Source: Desulfobacterales bacterium | GTDB taxonomy: Bacteria; Desulfobacterota; Desulfobacteria; Desulfobacterales; C00003060 | Reading direction: 5' to 3' | Length of the DNA stretch: 8,709 bases | Assembly: GCA_030616425.1 (NCBI GenBank) | Contig: JAUWXJ010000094.1 | Location: 1-8,709 of the forward strand | Part shown: one piece after another, positions 1-5,884 of the stretch | Layout: each line of letters opens with the position of its first letter | Numbering within the stretch: position 1 is the stretch's first letter | Notes under the pieces: generated by a model | The model's input: only the letters and a program-made list of their open reading frames with translations | Told to the model about the DNA's origin: nothing | The model's database searches: none | Made by a program: the position numbers and the translations under genes

Positions 1-80
1 CTAACAAGCCTATTGTAACTGGGTCAGGACGGTTTGCCGAATATGGTGCCGTTGTGGGAGCTATCAGGCAATATCAGTGA
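1..80 (+). CDS. Possible C-terminal end of an unidentified protein (partial)
   Basis: From base 3 one + strand frame is open for 25 codons and stops at TGA 78-80. The peptide begins NKPIVTGSGRFAEYG and ends GAIRQYQ. It is balanced in composition, Gly/Ala rich and protein-like, and its codons resemble those of the neighbouring genes. I do not recognise the family. An open frame this short is expected by chance fairly often, so the call rests only on peptide quality and on the lack of a better reading of these bases. If real, the gene converges on pilZ. Bases 81-195 between the two hold no gene I can support and no clear terminator. The only notable site there is a 10-bp palindrome, TTGTTAACAA, at 172-181. 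Confidence 0.3.
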   Translation, partial: NKPIVTGSGRFAEYGAVVGAIRQYQ

Positions 81-195
81 CCCGAACTCAAAAAAGATAC
101 CCCCCTTGGCGGCTCTTCTATAGCAATAGTGTAGGAAATTACGATACGAGACACTAGGTGAAACCAAGATATTGTTAACAAACAGGGTTTTTTTG

Positions 196-528
196 TCACT
201 TACTGGCCAGAGGTATGGTGTGTTTGAAAACATGAAAACAGAACTCCAAAGCCATAGCATGCTGAGGCGATAGGTCCACGAATTCAACACCAACACCTTT
301 TTTTGTCACACGCATGACACGTGCTTTTACCTGCATGGAGTTCTTTTCTTGCGGGAGCCGCATGACAAGATTGACCTCATCTCCTTTTTTGAACTTGGAT
401 GTATCTTGGATCCGTATGAACAGACCTCTCAGGCTAAAGTCTCTTGTCTTGCTTAGTCCTTTTTGACCCTTTATCATCACCGGCAGGTGAAAATCTATTC
501 TCGGCTCTTTTCTTTCCTCTTTGCCCAT
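196..528 (-). CDS. PilZ domain protein (single-domain c-di-GMP receptor)
   Basis: This is a small cytoplasmic protein of 110 residues, almost entirely one PilZ domain. Both c-di-GMP binding signatures are visible: an RxxxR motif at residues 6-10 (R6, R10) and a DxSxxG motif at residues 30-35 (D30, S32, G35). The rest alternates hydrophobic strands as expected for the PilZ beta barrel. No second domain, signal peptide or membrane segment is seen, so it would act as a stand-alone effector or adaptor; the target is unknown. I chose ATG at 528 because GAGGA lies about 9 bases upstream. A GTG five codons further upstream (543) has no ribosome site. The gene has its own promoter (631-657) and is separated from the moeA operon by a GC hairpin, so it is probably a separate unit. 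Confidence 0.88.
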   Translation of the reverse strand: MGKEERKEPRIDFHLPVMIKGQKGLSKTRDFSLRGLFIRIQDTSKFKKGDEVNLVMRLPQEKNSMQVKARVMRVTKKGVGVEFVDLSPQHAMALEFCFHVFKHTIPLASK

Positions 529-562
529 ATTCAACTTCCTCACTACAACAGGTATCTGGAGA

Positions 563-579
563 CCCCCCCCTTTTTTTTT
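563..579. repeat. C8T9 double homopolymer tract in the pilZ leader
   Basis: Eight C are followed directly by nine T on the + strand, so the - strand pilZ leader reads A9G8. The tract lies between the pilZ promoter and the start codon, about 35 bases upstream of the ATG. Tracts of this length are prone to replication slippage and also to sequencing error. Here a length change would alter leader length or structure but not the reading frame. Confidence 0.85.
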
Positions 580-630
580 GCTTTGAACCTTATGGATTTA
601 CTCTACCAAAGGTCATTTTCTATAACTAGA

Positions 631-657
631 ATTATACCAATCTTAAGAAGATGTCAA
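631..657 (-). promoter_or_regulatory. Sigma70-type promoter for pilZ
   Basis: On the - strand a perfect -35 TTGACA (bases 657-652) and a perfect -10 TATAAT (636-631) are separated by 15 bases, which is slightly short. Transcription would begin near 624 and give a leader of about 95 bases to the pilZ ATG. A short inverted repeat, TATAA-N6-TTATA (621-636), overlaps the -10 and could be an operator or simply reflect AT-rich sequence. Confidence 0.65.
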
Positions 658-716
658 CGAGCTTCGTCCTGGGAAAAACCGACTTTCGTGGTTCCTCCTA
701 CAGTTTCCTTACCGGG

Positions 717-744
717 AAGCCCCGCCCGGAAGGGCGGGGAGCTT
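717..744. terminator. GC-rich hairpin after moeA; terminator or IS200/IS605-like end
   Basis: CCCCGCCC (720-727) pairs perfectly with GGGCGGGG (732-739) around a GGAA loop. AAG at 717-719 and CTT at 742-744 extend the stem past a 2-base bulge. It starts 35 bases past the moeA stop codon and before the pilZ promoter, so it fits a terminator or 3' end stabiliser for the molybdenum operon. Neither side has a real U tract, so intrinsic termination may be weak. The + strand form, a GGAAGCCCCGCCC-type stem followed by AGCTTCAC, also resembles right-end hairpins of IS200/IS605-type elements. Confidence 0.6.
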
Positions 745-773
745 CACTTGTGTTTCTTGTGCGAGTGGAACTG

Positions 774-2012
774 TTAAAAGAGAATTACGCTCACCGGGGT
801 TCCCTCATTCAATCCCTCTGAGTTCATGTCGATCCTAACAAGCCCATCCCCTTTCACCATGGTGTGGATTAGGCCGGATTTGCCTAAAATCGGCTCGGCA
901 TAGACTTGGTCTTCCCGACGCACAAGTTTTACGCGCACATAATCCTCCCGACCCTGAACCGACGCCAGATTACGGCTCAACACGGCAGAGACCTGATGCC
1001 CCACGCCTATCTGGCCTTCTGAAAGTCCACCTATCCTTTCAAGCATTGGACGAACCATCACATGTAAAACTACCATGGCCGAGGTGACCTGTCCCGGGAG
1101 ACCCCAGATGGCCTTCTCTTTACTGCAGGCCAAAATGGTAGGCTTTCCAGGGCTGATTGAAACACCATGGAATAAGATTTCGGCATCAGCCAATGCTTGA
1201 ATCGCTTCGATCGTAAAATCGCGCGAGCCAACTGAACTGCCACCGGAAATCAAAACCACATCAGCCTCGGCAAGGGCATTTTCAAGGAAGCCGTGTAACT
1301 CATCAAAGCTATCCCTGGCAATCCCGAGATAGCGAGGAACCGCGCCCGAGAGCTGGACAAGACCTGTGAGGGTATAGGCATTGACATCACGCAATTGGGA
1401 AAGATCCGGAGTTTGATCGATGGGCACAATTTCGTCACCAGAGGAAAGTATGGTTACAACGGGTTTTCTGTAAACCGGGATATGGGTCTCACCAAGGGCA
1501 GCCAACACACCCATTTCCTGAGGTCGTATGCGGCTTCCCTTCAAAAGGGTTTTCTCTCCCCTGCGGAAGTCTTCACCAATCTCCATGACATGTTCTAACG
1601 GGGCAGTGCTTTTGAAGATTTCAAGGGTTTGATCATCAAGCGCTTGGGCGTGTTCCAACATGACCACGCTGTCTGCCCCGTCAGGGAGCATACCACCGGT
1701 GGCAATCCGAACCGCTTCGCCTGCCTTGACCGAAACCGTGGGCACCTCTCCCATCTCGATGGCCCCGACGATTGTAAAAAGGGCCGGCATACTCTCTGAA
1801 GCACCAAATGTGGACCTGGCCTGGACTGCATAACCATCCATAGTCGCACGGTTAAATTCTGGAAGATCGATCTTGGATACGATATCCTGAGATAGAATGC
1901 GGCCAACACACTGGCCCAAGGGGAGGACCTCCTTACTGACACACGGAAACGTGCGGGTCATTTGAAGTGCGGTTTCCATGGAGGTCACTTTGAAGAATTC
2001 CTTGTCAGTCAC
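774..2012 (-). CDS. moeA: Molybdopterin molybdenumtransferase MoeA
   Basis: MoeA inserts molybdate into adenylylated molybdopterin to form Mo-cofactor in the cytoplasm. The 412-residue length is normal. In order: a MoeA N-terminal region with PEFNRATMDGY around residues 51-61 (including D59); a TGGMLPDGADSVV segment; the MogA-like domain with SSGDEIV; the ISGGSSVGSRDFT motif near residues 254-266; then SPGKPT and GLPGQVTSA; and a C-terminal beta domain. The usual GLPGNP motif reads GLPGQV here. The start is GTG at 2012, whose GTGA overlaps the fdhD stop by 4 bases, implying translational coupling. It is the last gene of the moaE-moaC-fdhD-moeA operon. A second, more diverged MoeA is fused to MobB at 4085, so the two may differ in metal or cofactor preference. 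Confidence 0.95.
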   Translation of the reverse strand: MTDKEFFKVTSMETALQMTRTFPCVSKEVLPLGQCVGRILSQDIVSKIDLPEFNRATMDGYAVQARSTFGASESMPALFTIVGAIEMGEVPTVSVKAGEAVRIATGGMLPDGADSVVMLEHAQALDDQTLEIFKSTAPLEHVMEIGEDFRRGEKTLLKGSRIRPQEMGVLAALGETHIPVYRKPVVTILSSGDEIVPIDQTPDLSQLRDVNAYTLTGLVQLSGAVPRYLGIARDSFDELHGFLENALAEADVVLISGGSSVGSRDFTIEAIQALADAEILFHGVSISPGKPTILACSKEKAIWGLPGQVTSAMVVLHVMVRPMLERIGGLSEGQIGVGHQVSAVLSRNLASVQGREDYVRVKLVRREDQVYAEPILGKSGLIHTMVKGDGLVRIDMNSEGLNEGTPVSVILF

Positions 2013-2794
2013 AACCCTGCTATTCTCCCTGCGTGATTGTAAACGACCATACGTCCCTGTTCGACTAGTCCGACTAGGGTCATATTGGTTTTTCGGGCCA
2101 GATCAATAGAGAATCGCGTTGCAGCTGAGCCTGACACAAGGATCGGCACCCCGAGTCGCATGGCCTTTAGGAGAATCTCTGAGGCAATACGGCCGGTAGA
2201 CACGATGAGTTTGTCCTGGGTTGGGATGTTATCCAGAAGGCATTGACCGCAAACCATGTCAATAGCATTGTGCCTTCCTATATCTTCCCGGAAGATAAGG
2301 ATCTTTTCTGGTGTAGCAAGCGAGGCATTGTGGCACCCCCTGGTAGCCCTGTAAAGTGTCGAGCGTTCATGGAGTTCAGCAACCAACTGCAATATCTGCT
2401 CTGGTGCCACGGTCAGCTTTGCCGTAACAGTTGCGGAGGCAATGGTTTCTACGTTGCGCTTAAAATTTGTCCCCTTTCCGCATCCAGACGTAATAGAGCG
2501 CTTCAAGGATTGGAGATCAAAGGGATCATGAGATGTTTCAACGCGCACCATGAGTCTCTCGGGCTCTTCCTCAACATGGATATCCTTTAGTTGCTCACTA
2601 TCTGTAATGAGCCCATCAGATTTTAAGAACCCGACGGCCAAGAATTTGGGGTGCTTTCCCGTACACAACAGTGTGACCACCTCGCGACCATTAAGATAGA
2701 TGGTCAAGGGAACCTCCTGAATGGCTGTCACCTGAGCTTCTTGAAAGGAGCCTTGTGTAAACTCGGCTACATTGTAAATGAAAGCCTCTTTCAT
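2009..2794 (-). CDS. fdhD: Formate dehydrogenase accessory sulfurtransferase FdhD
   Basis: FdhD transfers sulfur, taken from a cysteine desulfurase, to the bis-MGD cofactor before its insertion into formate dehydrogenase. The 261-residue protein shows the family landmarks: EVPLTIYLNG near residues 27-36, the active-site loop TSGCGKG with C105, FREDIGRHNAID, and STGRIASEI followed by a C-terminal NMTLVG segment. The loop has a single Cys. The Escherichia coli protein has a CxxC pair there, so persulfide relay must rely on C105 alone. AAGG, overlapping the moaC stop codon, lies 8 bases before the ATG, and the gene is 5 bases from moaC, so it sits in the operon. Its presence implies that the host has a molybdenum- or tungsten-dependent formate dehydrogenase outside this window. 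Confidence 0.95.
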   Translation of the reverse strand: MKEAFIYNVAEFTQGSFQEAQVTAIQEVPLTIYLNGREVVTLLCTGKHPKFLAVGFLKSDGLITDSEQLKDIHVEEEPERLMVRVETSHDPFDLQSLKRSITSGCGKGTNFKRNVETIASATVTAKLTVAPEQILQLVAELHERSTLYRATRGCHNASLATPEKILIFREDIGRHNAIDMVCGQCLLDNIPTQDKLIVSTGRIASEILLKAMRLGVPILVSGSAATRFSIDLARKTNMTLVGLVEQGRMVVYNHAGRIAGL

Positions 2795-2799
2795 AATGA

Positions 2800-3273
2800 C
2801 TACCTTACAAATGTGCCGCTTTTCCCCCCAGATTTCTTGAGCAGGTAAAGATCAGATATGGTCATGGCGCGATCGTATGACTTGCACATGTCGTAGATCG
2901 TCAAGGCAGCAATCGACACAGCTGTCAGGGCTTCCATCTCCACACCGGTCTTCCCGACTACACGCACAACCGCCTCTATCCGGATACTATGGGTCTCGGG
3001 ATGCGGGGAAAAATCTACCTGCACGTGAGTGATGGATAGGGGGTGGCACATCGGAATGAGTTCTGCGGTCCTTTTCGCAGCCTGGACACCTGCAATACGC
3101 GCGGTCTCCAGGACATTTCCCTTTTTTACCTTTTGTTCTCTGATCAGGTCAAAGGTCTCGGGCTGCATGGTAATGACCCCCTGGGCCACCGCCTCCCGAA
3201 CCGTGGCAGCCTTGTCGGACACGTCAACCATGCGGACCCGGCCTTCCTCATCAAGATGGGTGAATGTTGGCAT
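2800..3273 (-). CDS. moaC: Cyclic pyranopterin monophosphate synthase MoaC
   Basis: MoaC converts the 3',8-cyclo-GTP product of MoaA into cyclic pyranopterin monophosphate, the first stable intermediate of the molybdenum cofactor. The protein has 157 residues, the usual length. It carries LIPMCHPLS, then GVEMEALTAVS with the paired acidic residues, and YDMCKSYDRAM with the conserved Asp and Lys, so the active site looks complete. It ends in KSGGKSGTF. Two ATGs are possible. A strong AGGAAGGG ends directly at the upstream ATG (3279), but lies 6 bases before the ATG at 3273, so I chose 3273; the alternative adds only two residues. No moaA is present in the window. It is cotranscribed with fdhD and moeA downstream and probably with moaE upstream. 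Confidence 0.95.
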   Translation of the reverse strand: MPTFTHLDEEGRVRMVDVSDKAATVREAVAQGVITMQPETFDLIREQKVKKGNVLETARIAGVQAAKRTAELIPMCHPLSITHVQVDFSPHPETHSIRIEAVVRVVGKTGVEMEALTAVSIAALTIYDMCKSYDRAMTISDLYLLKKSGGKSGTFVR

Positions 3274-3279
3274 AAACAT

Positions 3280-3287
3280 CCCTTCCT
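3280..3287 (-). promoter_or_regulatory. Ribosome binding site deciding the moaC start
   Basis: AGGAAGGG on the - strand ends immediately before the ATG at 3279 and 6 bases before the in-frame ATG at 3273. Normal spacing favours the second ATG. A perfect 10-bp palindrome, GTGTTAACAC, lies a little further upstream at 3303-3312. Confidence 0.6.
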
Positions 3288-3354
3288 ATTATCCCAAGTC
3301 ATGTGTTAACACCAAACGTACCTGGAATTTTTTTGTCATGACTTTTCTAATCAT

Positions 3355-3450
3355 TCAGGAGTAAACTATGACAGCTTTCTGTGGGTTCTTTCCTTTGACG
3401 AAAATTCCCTCCTCACTTACAAAGGCCTCTACTCCATAATTTGTGATCAC
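3355..3450 (-). CDS. 31-residue microORF coupled to moaE
   Basis: A 31-codon frame starts at GTG 3450-3448, overlaps the moaE stop as GTGA, and ends at TGA 3357-3355. The peptide begins MITNYGVEAFVSEEG and ends KAVIVYS. It alternates hydrophobic and charged residues like beta strands rather than random translation. I do not recognise it. It is not MoaD, since it is short and lacks the terminal Gly-Gly. The same GTGA overlap joins fdhD to moeA in this operon, which supports coupled translation here. No separate ribosome site is seen. Another possibility is that these codons extend MoaE by a -1 frameshift at the TTTTTG run just before the stop. They could also be a decayed tail. It lies between moaE and moaC with about 80 bases left before moaC. 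Confidence 0.45.
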   Translation of the reverse strand: MITNYGVEAFVSEEGIFVKGKNPQKAVIVYS

Positions 3451-3803
3451 AAAAAGTGTTCTGTCTTGTGGGTCACGCGTTCTTTGATGGCATTCAACGT
3501 GTCTTCCAGTACTGGAATGACACGGTCTCGTAAGTCACCGGCCACCACTATAAACATAACGTCATCGCCGACCATTAGCGACCCTTCCCGAATCTCTACC
3601 AGTATATCTACAATGCCCGGCCTCTGTCTTTGTTCAGCCAGGATATCCTCCAATGCCTCCCGATTGACCGTAAGGGTGAGGCCTGAGACGCGTCGTCCAT
3701 CCCGGGAGGTCCCTCGCACCACCCCGTTGTGACACAAGATCATCCCAGCCCTGGCATAGTCCGGGTGGGATTTGATCCTGTTAATTAAGGCAGCGAGTCC
3801 CAT
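3447..3803 (-). CDS. moaE: Molybdopterin synthase catalytic subunit-like protein MoaE (short)
   Basis: MoaE with MoaD transfers two sulfurs to cyclic pyranopterin monophosphate to form molybdopterin. This 118-residue version is shorter than the E. coli protein of about 150 residues. The core aligns by eye: GMILCHNGVVRG (residues 20-31) matches the GAVVTFTGKVR region including the Arg (R30), and VGDDVMFIVVAGDLR leads to R92. K107 keeps the 15-residue spacing from that Arg that E. coli R104-K119 has. The second catalytic Lys is K113, one residue closer than expected; the His before the Arg is replaced by Leu; and the C-terminal tail is missing. Weak GAGAGA lies 7 bases before the ATG. It is the first gene of the operon behind its own promoter. 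No moaD is nearby. Confidence 0.8.
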   Translation of the reverse strand: MGLAALINRIKSHPDYARAGMILCHNGVVRGTSRDGRRVSGLTLTVNREALEDILAEQRQRPGIVDILVEIREGSLMVGDDVMFIVVAGDLRDRVIPVLEDTLNAIKERVTHKTEHFL

Positions 3804-3844
3804 GCTGTTTTCTCTCTATTGCAACAAGTAATTCCAAAAAGTTG

Positions 3845-3871
3845 AATATATGTAAATACTTAAAAAGTCAA
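3845..3871 (-). promoter_or_regulatory. Likely promoter of the moaE-moaC-fdhD-moeA operon
   Basis: On the - strand TTGACT (3871-3866) and TATATT (3850-3845) are separated by 15 bases in AT-rich sequence, about 40 bases upstream of the moaE ATG. A TATTCA two bases further downstream gives a 17-base spacer and is an alternative -10. No other good candidate lies upstream of moaE. Confidence 0.5.
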
Positions 3872-3924
3872 TCCAAATCCTTCCCGTCATGGACCGAATT
3901 AAGCCTTATTTGGCATATTTCCCC

Positions 3925-3953
3925 TTGACAATAGGAAAAAATGTCAATAGCGT
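3925..3953 (+). promoter_or_regulatory. Candidate promoter of moeA-mobB with inverted repeat
   Basis: A perfect TTGACA (3925-3930) is followed after 17 bases by a weak -10, TAGCGT (3948-3953). The same TTGACA forms a perfect inverted repeat with TGTCAA at 3942-3947 (11-base spacer), which sits exactly in the promoter spacer and could be an operator. The predicted leader to the moeA-mobB ATG is about 125 bases. The weak -10 suggests that an activator may be needed. Confidence 0.4.
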
Positions 3954-3975
3954 TCGAATCTCCTGCGAAAAGATA

Positions 3976-4050
3976 GGTCCCTTATGGGAAAAGACCGCTT
4001 CATTTAGATGGACCGGAAGTGGAGTTTACAAAAGGCCCATGATGCTCCAC
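3976..4050 (+). other. Possible structured 5' leader of moeA-mobB
   Basis: Three overlapping pairings can be drawn. CCC 3979-3981 pairs with GGG 3986-3988 over a TTAT loop, with GGT/ACC outside it. CCGCTTC 3995-4001 pairs with GAAGTGG 4016-4022 (7 pairs, one G-U). GTGGAG 4019-4024 pairs with CTCCAC 4045-4050. The last two share bases 4019-4022 and exclude each other. I do not recognise the Moco riboswitch consensus, so this is only a structural observation. Confidence 0.25.
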
Positions 4051-4084
4051 AGCGAACCAATCATCTAAGCAGAAAAAAATAAGT

Positions 4085-5884
4085 ATGTCTCATCACAGGA
4101 TCGTCTCACGGAAAGAAGCCCTTGAGCTCATCATGGGGAGTGTCCGTCCCCTGGAAACAGTCAAGCTCCCTTTGGATGATGCCCTCGGATACGTGGCAGC
4201 CGAGAATCTTTATGCGCCCAGCGATCTTCCCCGGTTTAACTGCTCGGCCATGGACGGGTATGGAATCAAAACCGAGGATACCACGAATGCCACCAATGAA
4301 TATCCTGCCCGCCTGAAAGTAGTCGGAGAGATACGGGCAAGCACAGAGCACCTGACTCCTGTAGAAAAGGGTCAGGCCGTCCGCATCATGACAGGAGGTC
4401 CCATCCCACCTGGTGCAGACGCTGTGGTGAAGGAGGAGGATGTAAGGCCAGGCCCTGCAAGTATCGAGGTACCCGAGAAGATATCTCCATTCCAGCATGT
4501 CTGGCAAAGGGGAAAAGGATTAAAAACCGGGAGCCTGATCGTTGAACAGGGAAGCCCTGTCACACCTGCTACAATCGGCACACTCACGAGTCTGCAGATA
4601 AAAGAAGTAGCTGTAACCAGGAAACCGGATGTGTGCATCATTGCTGTCGGAAATGAACTGATTGATATCAACGAAGAGGTCAGAGGCCACAAGATTGTGG
4701 CGAGCAATATCTACATGTTGTCCGCCACAGTTAAGGAAATCGGCTGTAGACTGACCTGGGCAAAGATTTCCAAGAACGAAAATGATACGATCAGAAAACA
4801 TGTGCTGGAAGGGCTCAAGTGCGACGTTCTGATTGCAACAGGAGGTTCCTCAAGGGCACACACTGATCTCACCCGCACCCTTCTGGAGGAAATGGGGATC
4901 GACCTGAGGTTTGCAGGTGTGTCCATGCGGCCCGGCAAAGGGACCTCCTTTGGCCTTTATAACAACAAACCCGTTTTCTGCTTGCCTGGAACACCCAGTG
5001 CGGTTCATGTGGTCTCTTATACCTTGGTCGTCCCAGCCCTTACCCGACTTATGGGTTTTAGCGTGAATACAACGTGCGTGGTTGAAGCCATCCTAGAGCA
5101 AGACATAAATAAGAGGCCTGGGATAGAACACTTGGTTCAAGGATTGGTCAGGAAACAAGACTCCCGTCACTCGGTTCTTCCCCTTGTGGGAACGGATGTT
5201 GAGGTTTTTCGCGCCATGGCCGAGGCGAACGCCCTGATCCTAGTCGACCCAGAGAAAACCCGCTTGAAGCGGGGTGAGACCGTACAGGCTCAACTCCTTA
5301 ACACTCTTGATCCTTCTTTGCCAAGAACGAGTGGAGGACAATGGAGCTCAATCCCCAGGGGGAAGGACGCAATACCTCCTATTATCTCCATTGTGGGTAA
5401 GTCAGACGCTGGGAAAACGACCCTTTTGGAAAGGCTCGTTCCTGAGTTGAGAGCGAGAGGGTACCGCATCGGAACGATTAAGCATGATGTGCATGGCTTT
5501 GACATCGACCATGAAGGCAAGGATAGCTGGCGTCACAAACAGGCAGGGGCCTGTACGGTGGTTATCTCATCGCCAAAAAAGGTGGCCCTTGTCAAGGATG
5601 TTGAGATAGAAGAGACCCTTGACGGTCTAGCGCCAAAATACTTCCATGACGTGGATATCATCTTAACCGAGGGATACAAGAAAGAAGATAAGCCCAAGAT
5701 AGAGGTCTTTCGAAGCCAGGTGCATAAGGCACCCTTCTGTAAGGGAGACAAGAACCTTGTGGCCTTTGTGTCTGATACCAGCCTTGACCTCGGTGTGCCC
5801 CGCTTCGAGCTGGACGATATAAAAGGCTTGGCTGACCTTTTGGAAAAAAGATTCTTGATAAAATCATTTCAGGTCATCCGCTAG
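4085..5884 (+). CDS. MoeA-MobB fusion (molybdotransferase plus MGD adaptor GTPase)
   Basis: This 599-residue protein joins two steps of cofactor synthesis. Residues 1 to about 410 are MoeA: NCSAMDGYG with D57, TGGPIPPGADAVV, AVGNELI, TGGSSRAHTD (252-261), RPGKGTSFG (282-290) and CLPGTPSA (299-306). A linker follows. Residues about 432-595 are MobB: a Walker A motif GKSDAGKT at 438-445, TIKHDVHGFDIDHEGKDSWRH, and LTEGYKK near 527-533. MobB binds GTP and assists MobA in forming MGD. The MoeA half departs from consensus at the SGGVSVG, GKP and GLPGNP motifs, unlike the stand-alone MoeA at 774, so its activity or metal preference may differ. ATG 4085 is the only standard start, since the frame upstream has no start before a stop at 4040. 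The ribosome site is poor. The 3' end overlaps mobA by 21 bases. Confidence 0.93.
   Translation: MSHHRIVSRKEALELIMGSVRPLETVKLPLDDALGYVAAENLYAPSDLPRFNCSAMDGYGIKTEDTTNATNEYPARLKVVGEIRASTEHLTPVEKGQAVRIMTGGPIPPGADAVVKEEDVRPGPASIEVPEKISPFQHVWQRGKGLKTGSLIVEQGSPVTPATIGTLTSLQIKEVAVTRKPDVCIIAVGNELIDINEEVRGHKIVASNIYMLSATVKEIGCRLTWAKISKNENDTIRKHVLEGLKCDVLIATGGSSRAHTDLTRTLLEEMGIDLRFAGVSMRPGKGTSFGLYNNKPVFCLPGTPSAVHVVSYTLVVPALTRLMGFSVNTTCVVEAILEQDINKRPGIEHLVQGLVRKQDSRHSVLPLVGTDVEVFRAMAEANALILVDPEKTRLKRGETVQAQLLNTLDPSLPRTSGGQWSSIPRGKDAIPPIISIVGKSDAGKTTLLERLVPELRARGYRIGTIKHDVHGFDIDHEGKDSWRHKQAGACTVVISSPKKVALVKDVEIEETLDGLAPKYFHDVDIILTEGYKKEDKPKIEVFRSQVHKAPFCKGDKNLVAFVSDTSLDLGVPRFELDDIKGLADLLEKRFLIKSFQVIR

Noticed and set aside
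1..80. c-di-GMP-I (GEMM) riboswitch on the - strand, prompted by GGCAAACC near the PilZ gene
   Set aside because: The second conserved block (GACGCAAAGCC-like) is absent, and the segment lies downstream of pilZ rather than in its leader.
24..296. 90-codon - strand frame overlapping the pilZ 3' end
   Set aside because: It overlaps the well-supported PilZ gene in another frame, and its composition is not protein-like.
463..777. + strand frame across the pilZ start and the GC hairpin, considered as a TnpB remnant
   Set aside because: It has no recognisable TnpB residues, overlaps pilZ antisense and is interrupted by the homopolymer and promoter. Only the hairpin itself resembles an element end.
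3303..3312. Palindrome GTGTTAACAC and the similar TTGTTAACAA at 172-181 as a shared operator
   Set aside because: Two short AT-centred palindromes in unrelated positions are expected by chance, and neither overlaps a promoter.
3280..3354. Internal promoter before moaC (GATAAT near 3289-3294)
   Set aside because: The predicted start would fall inside the ribosome binding site, and the matching -35 is poor.
3889..4068. 59-codon + strand frame (ATG 3889 to TAA 4066-4068) in the moaE/moeA-mobB divergent region
   Set aside because: It has no ribosome binding site, contains the best promoter candidate for moeA-mobB, and its peptide resembles no family I know. Chance could produce a frame of this length.
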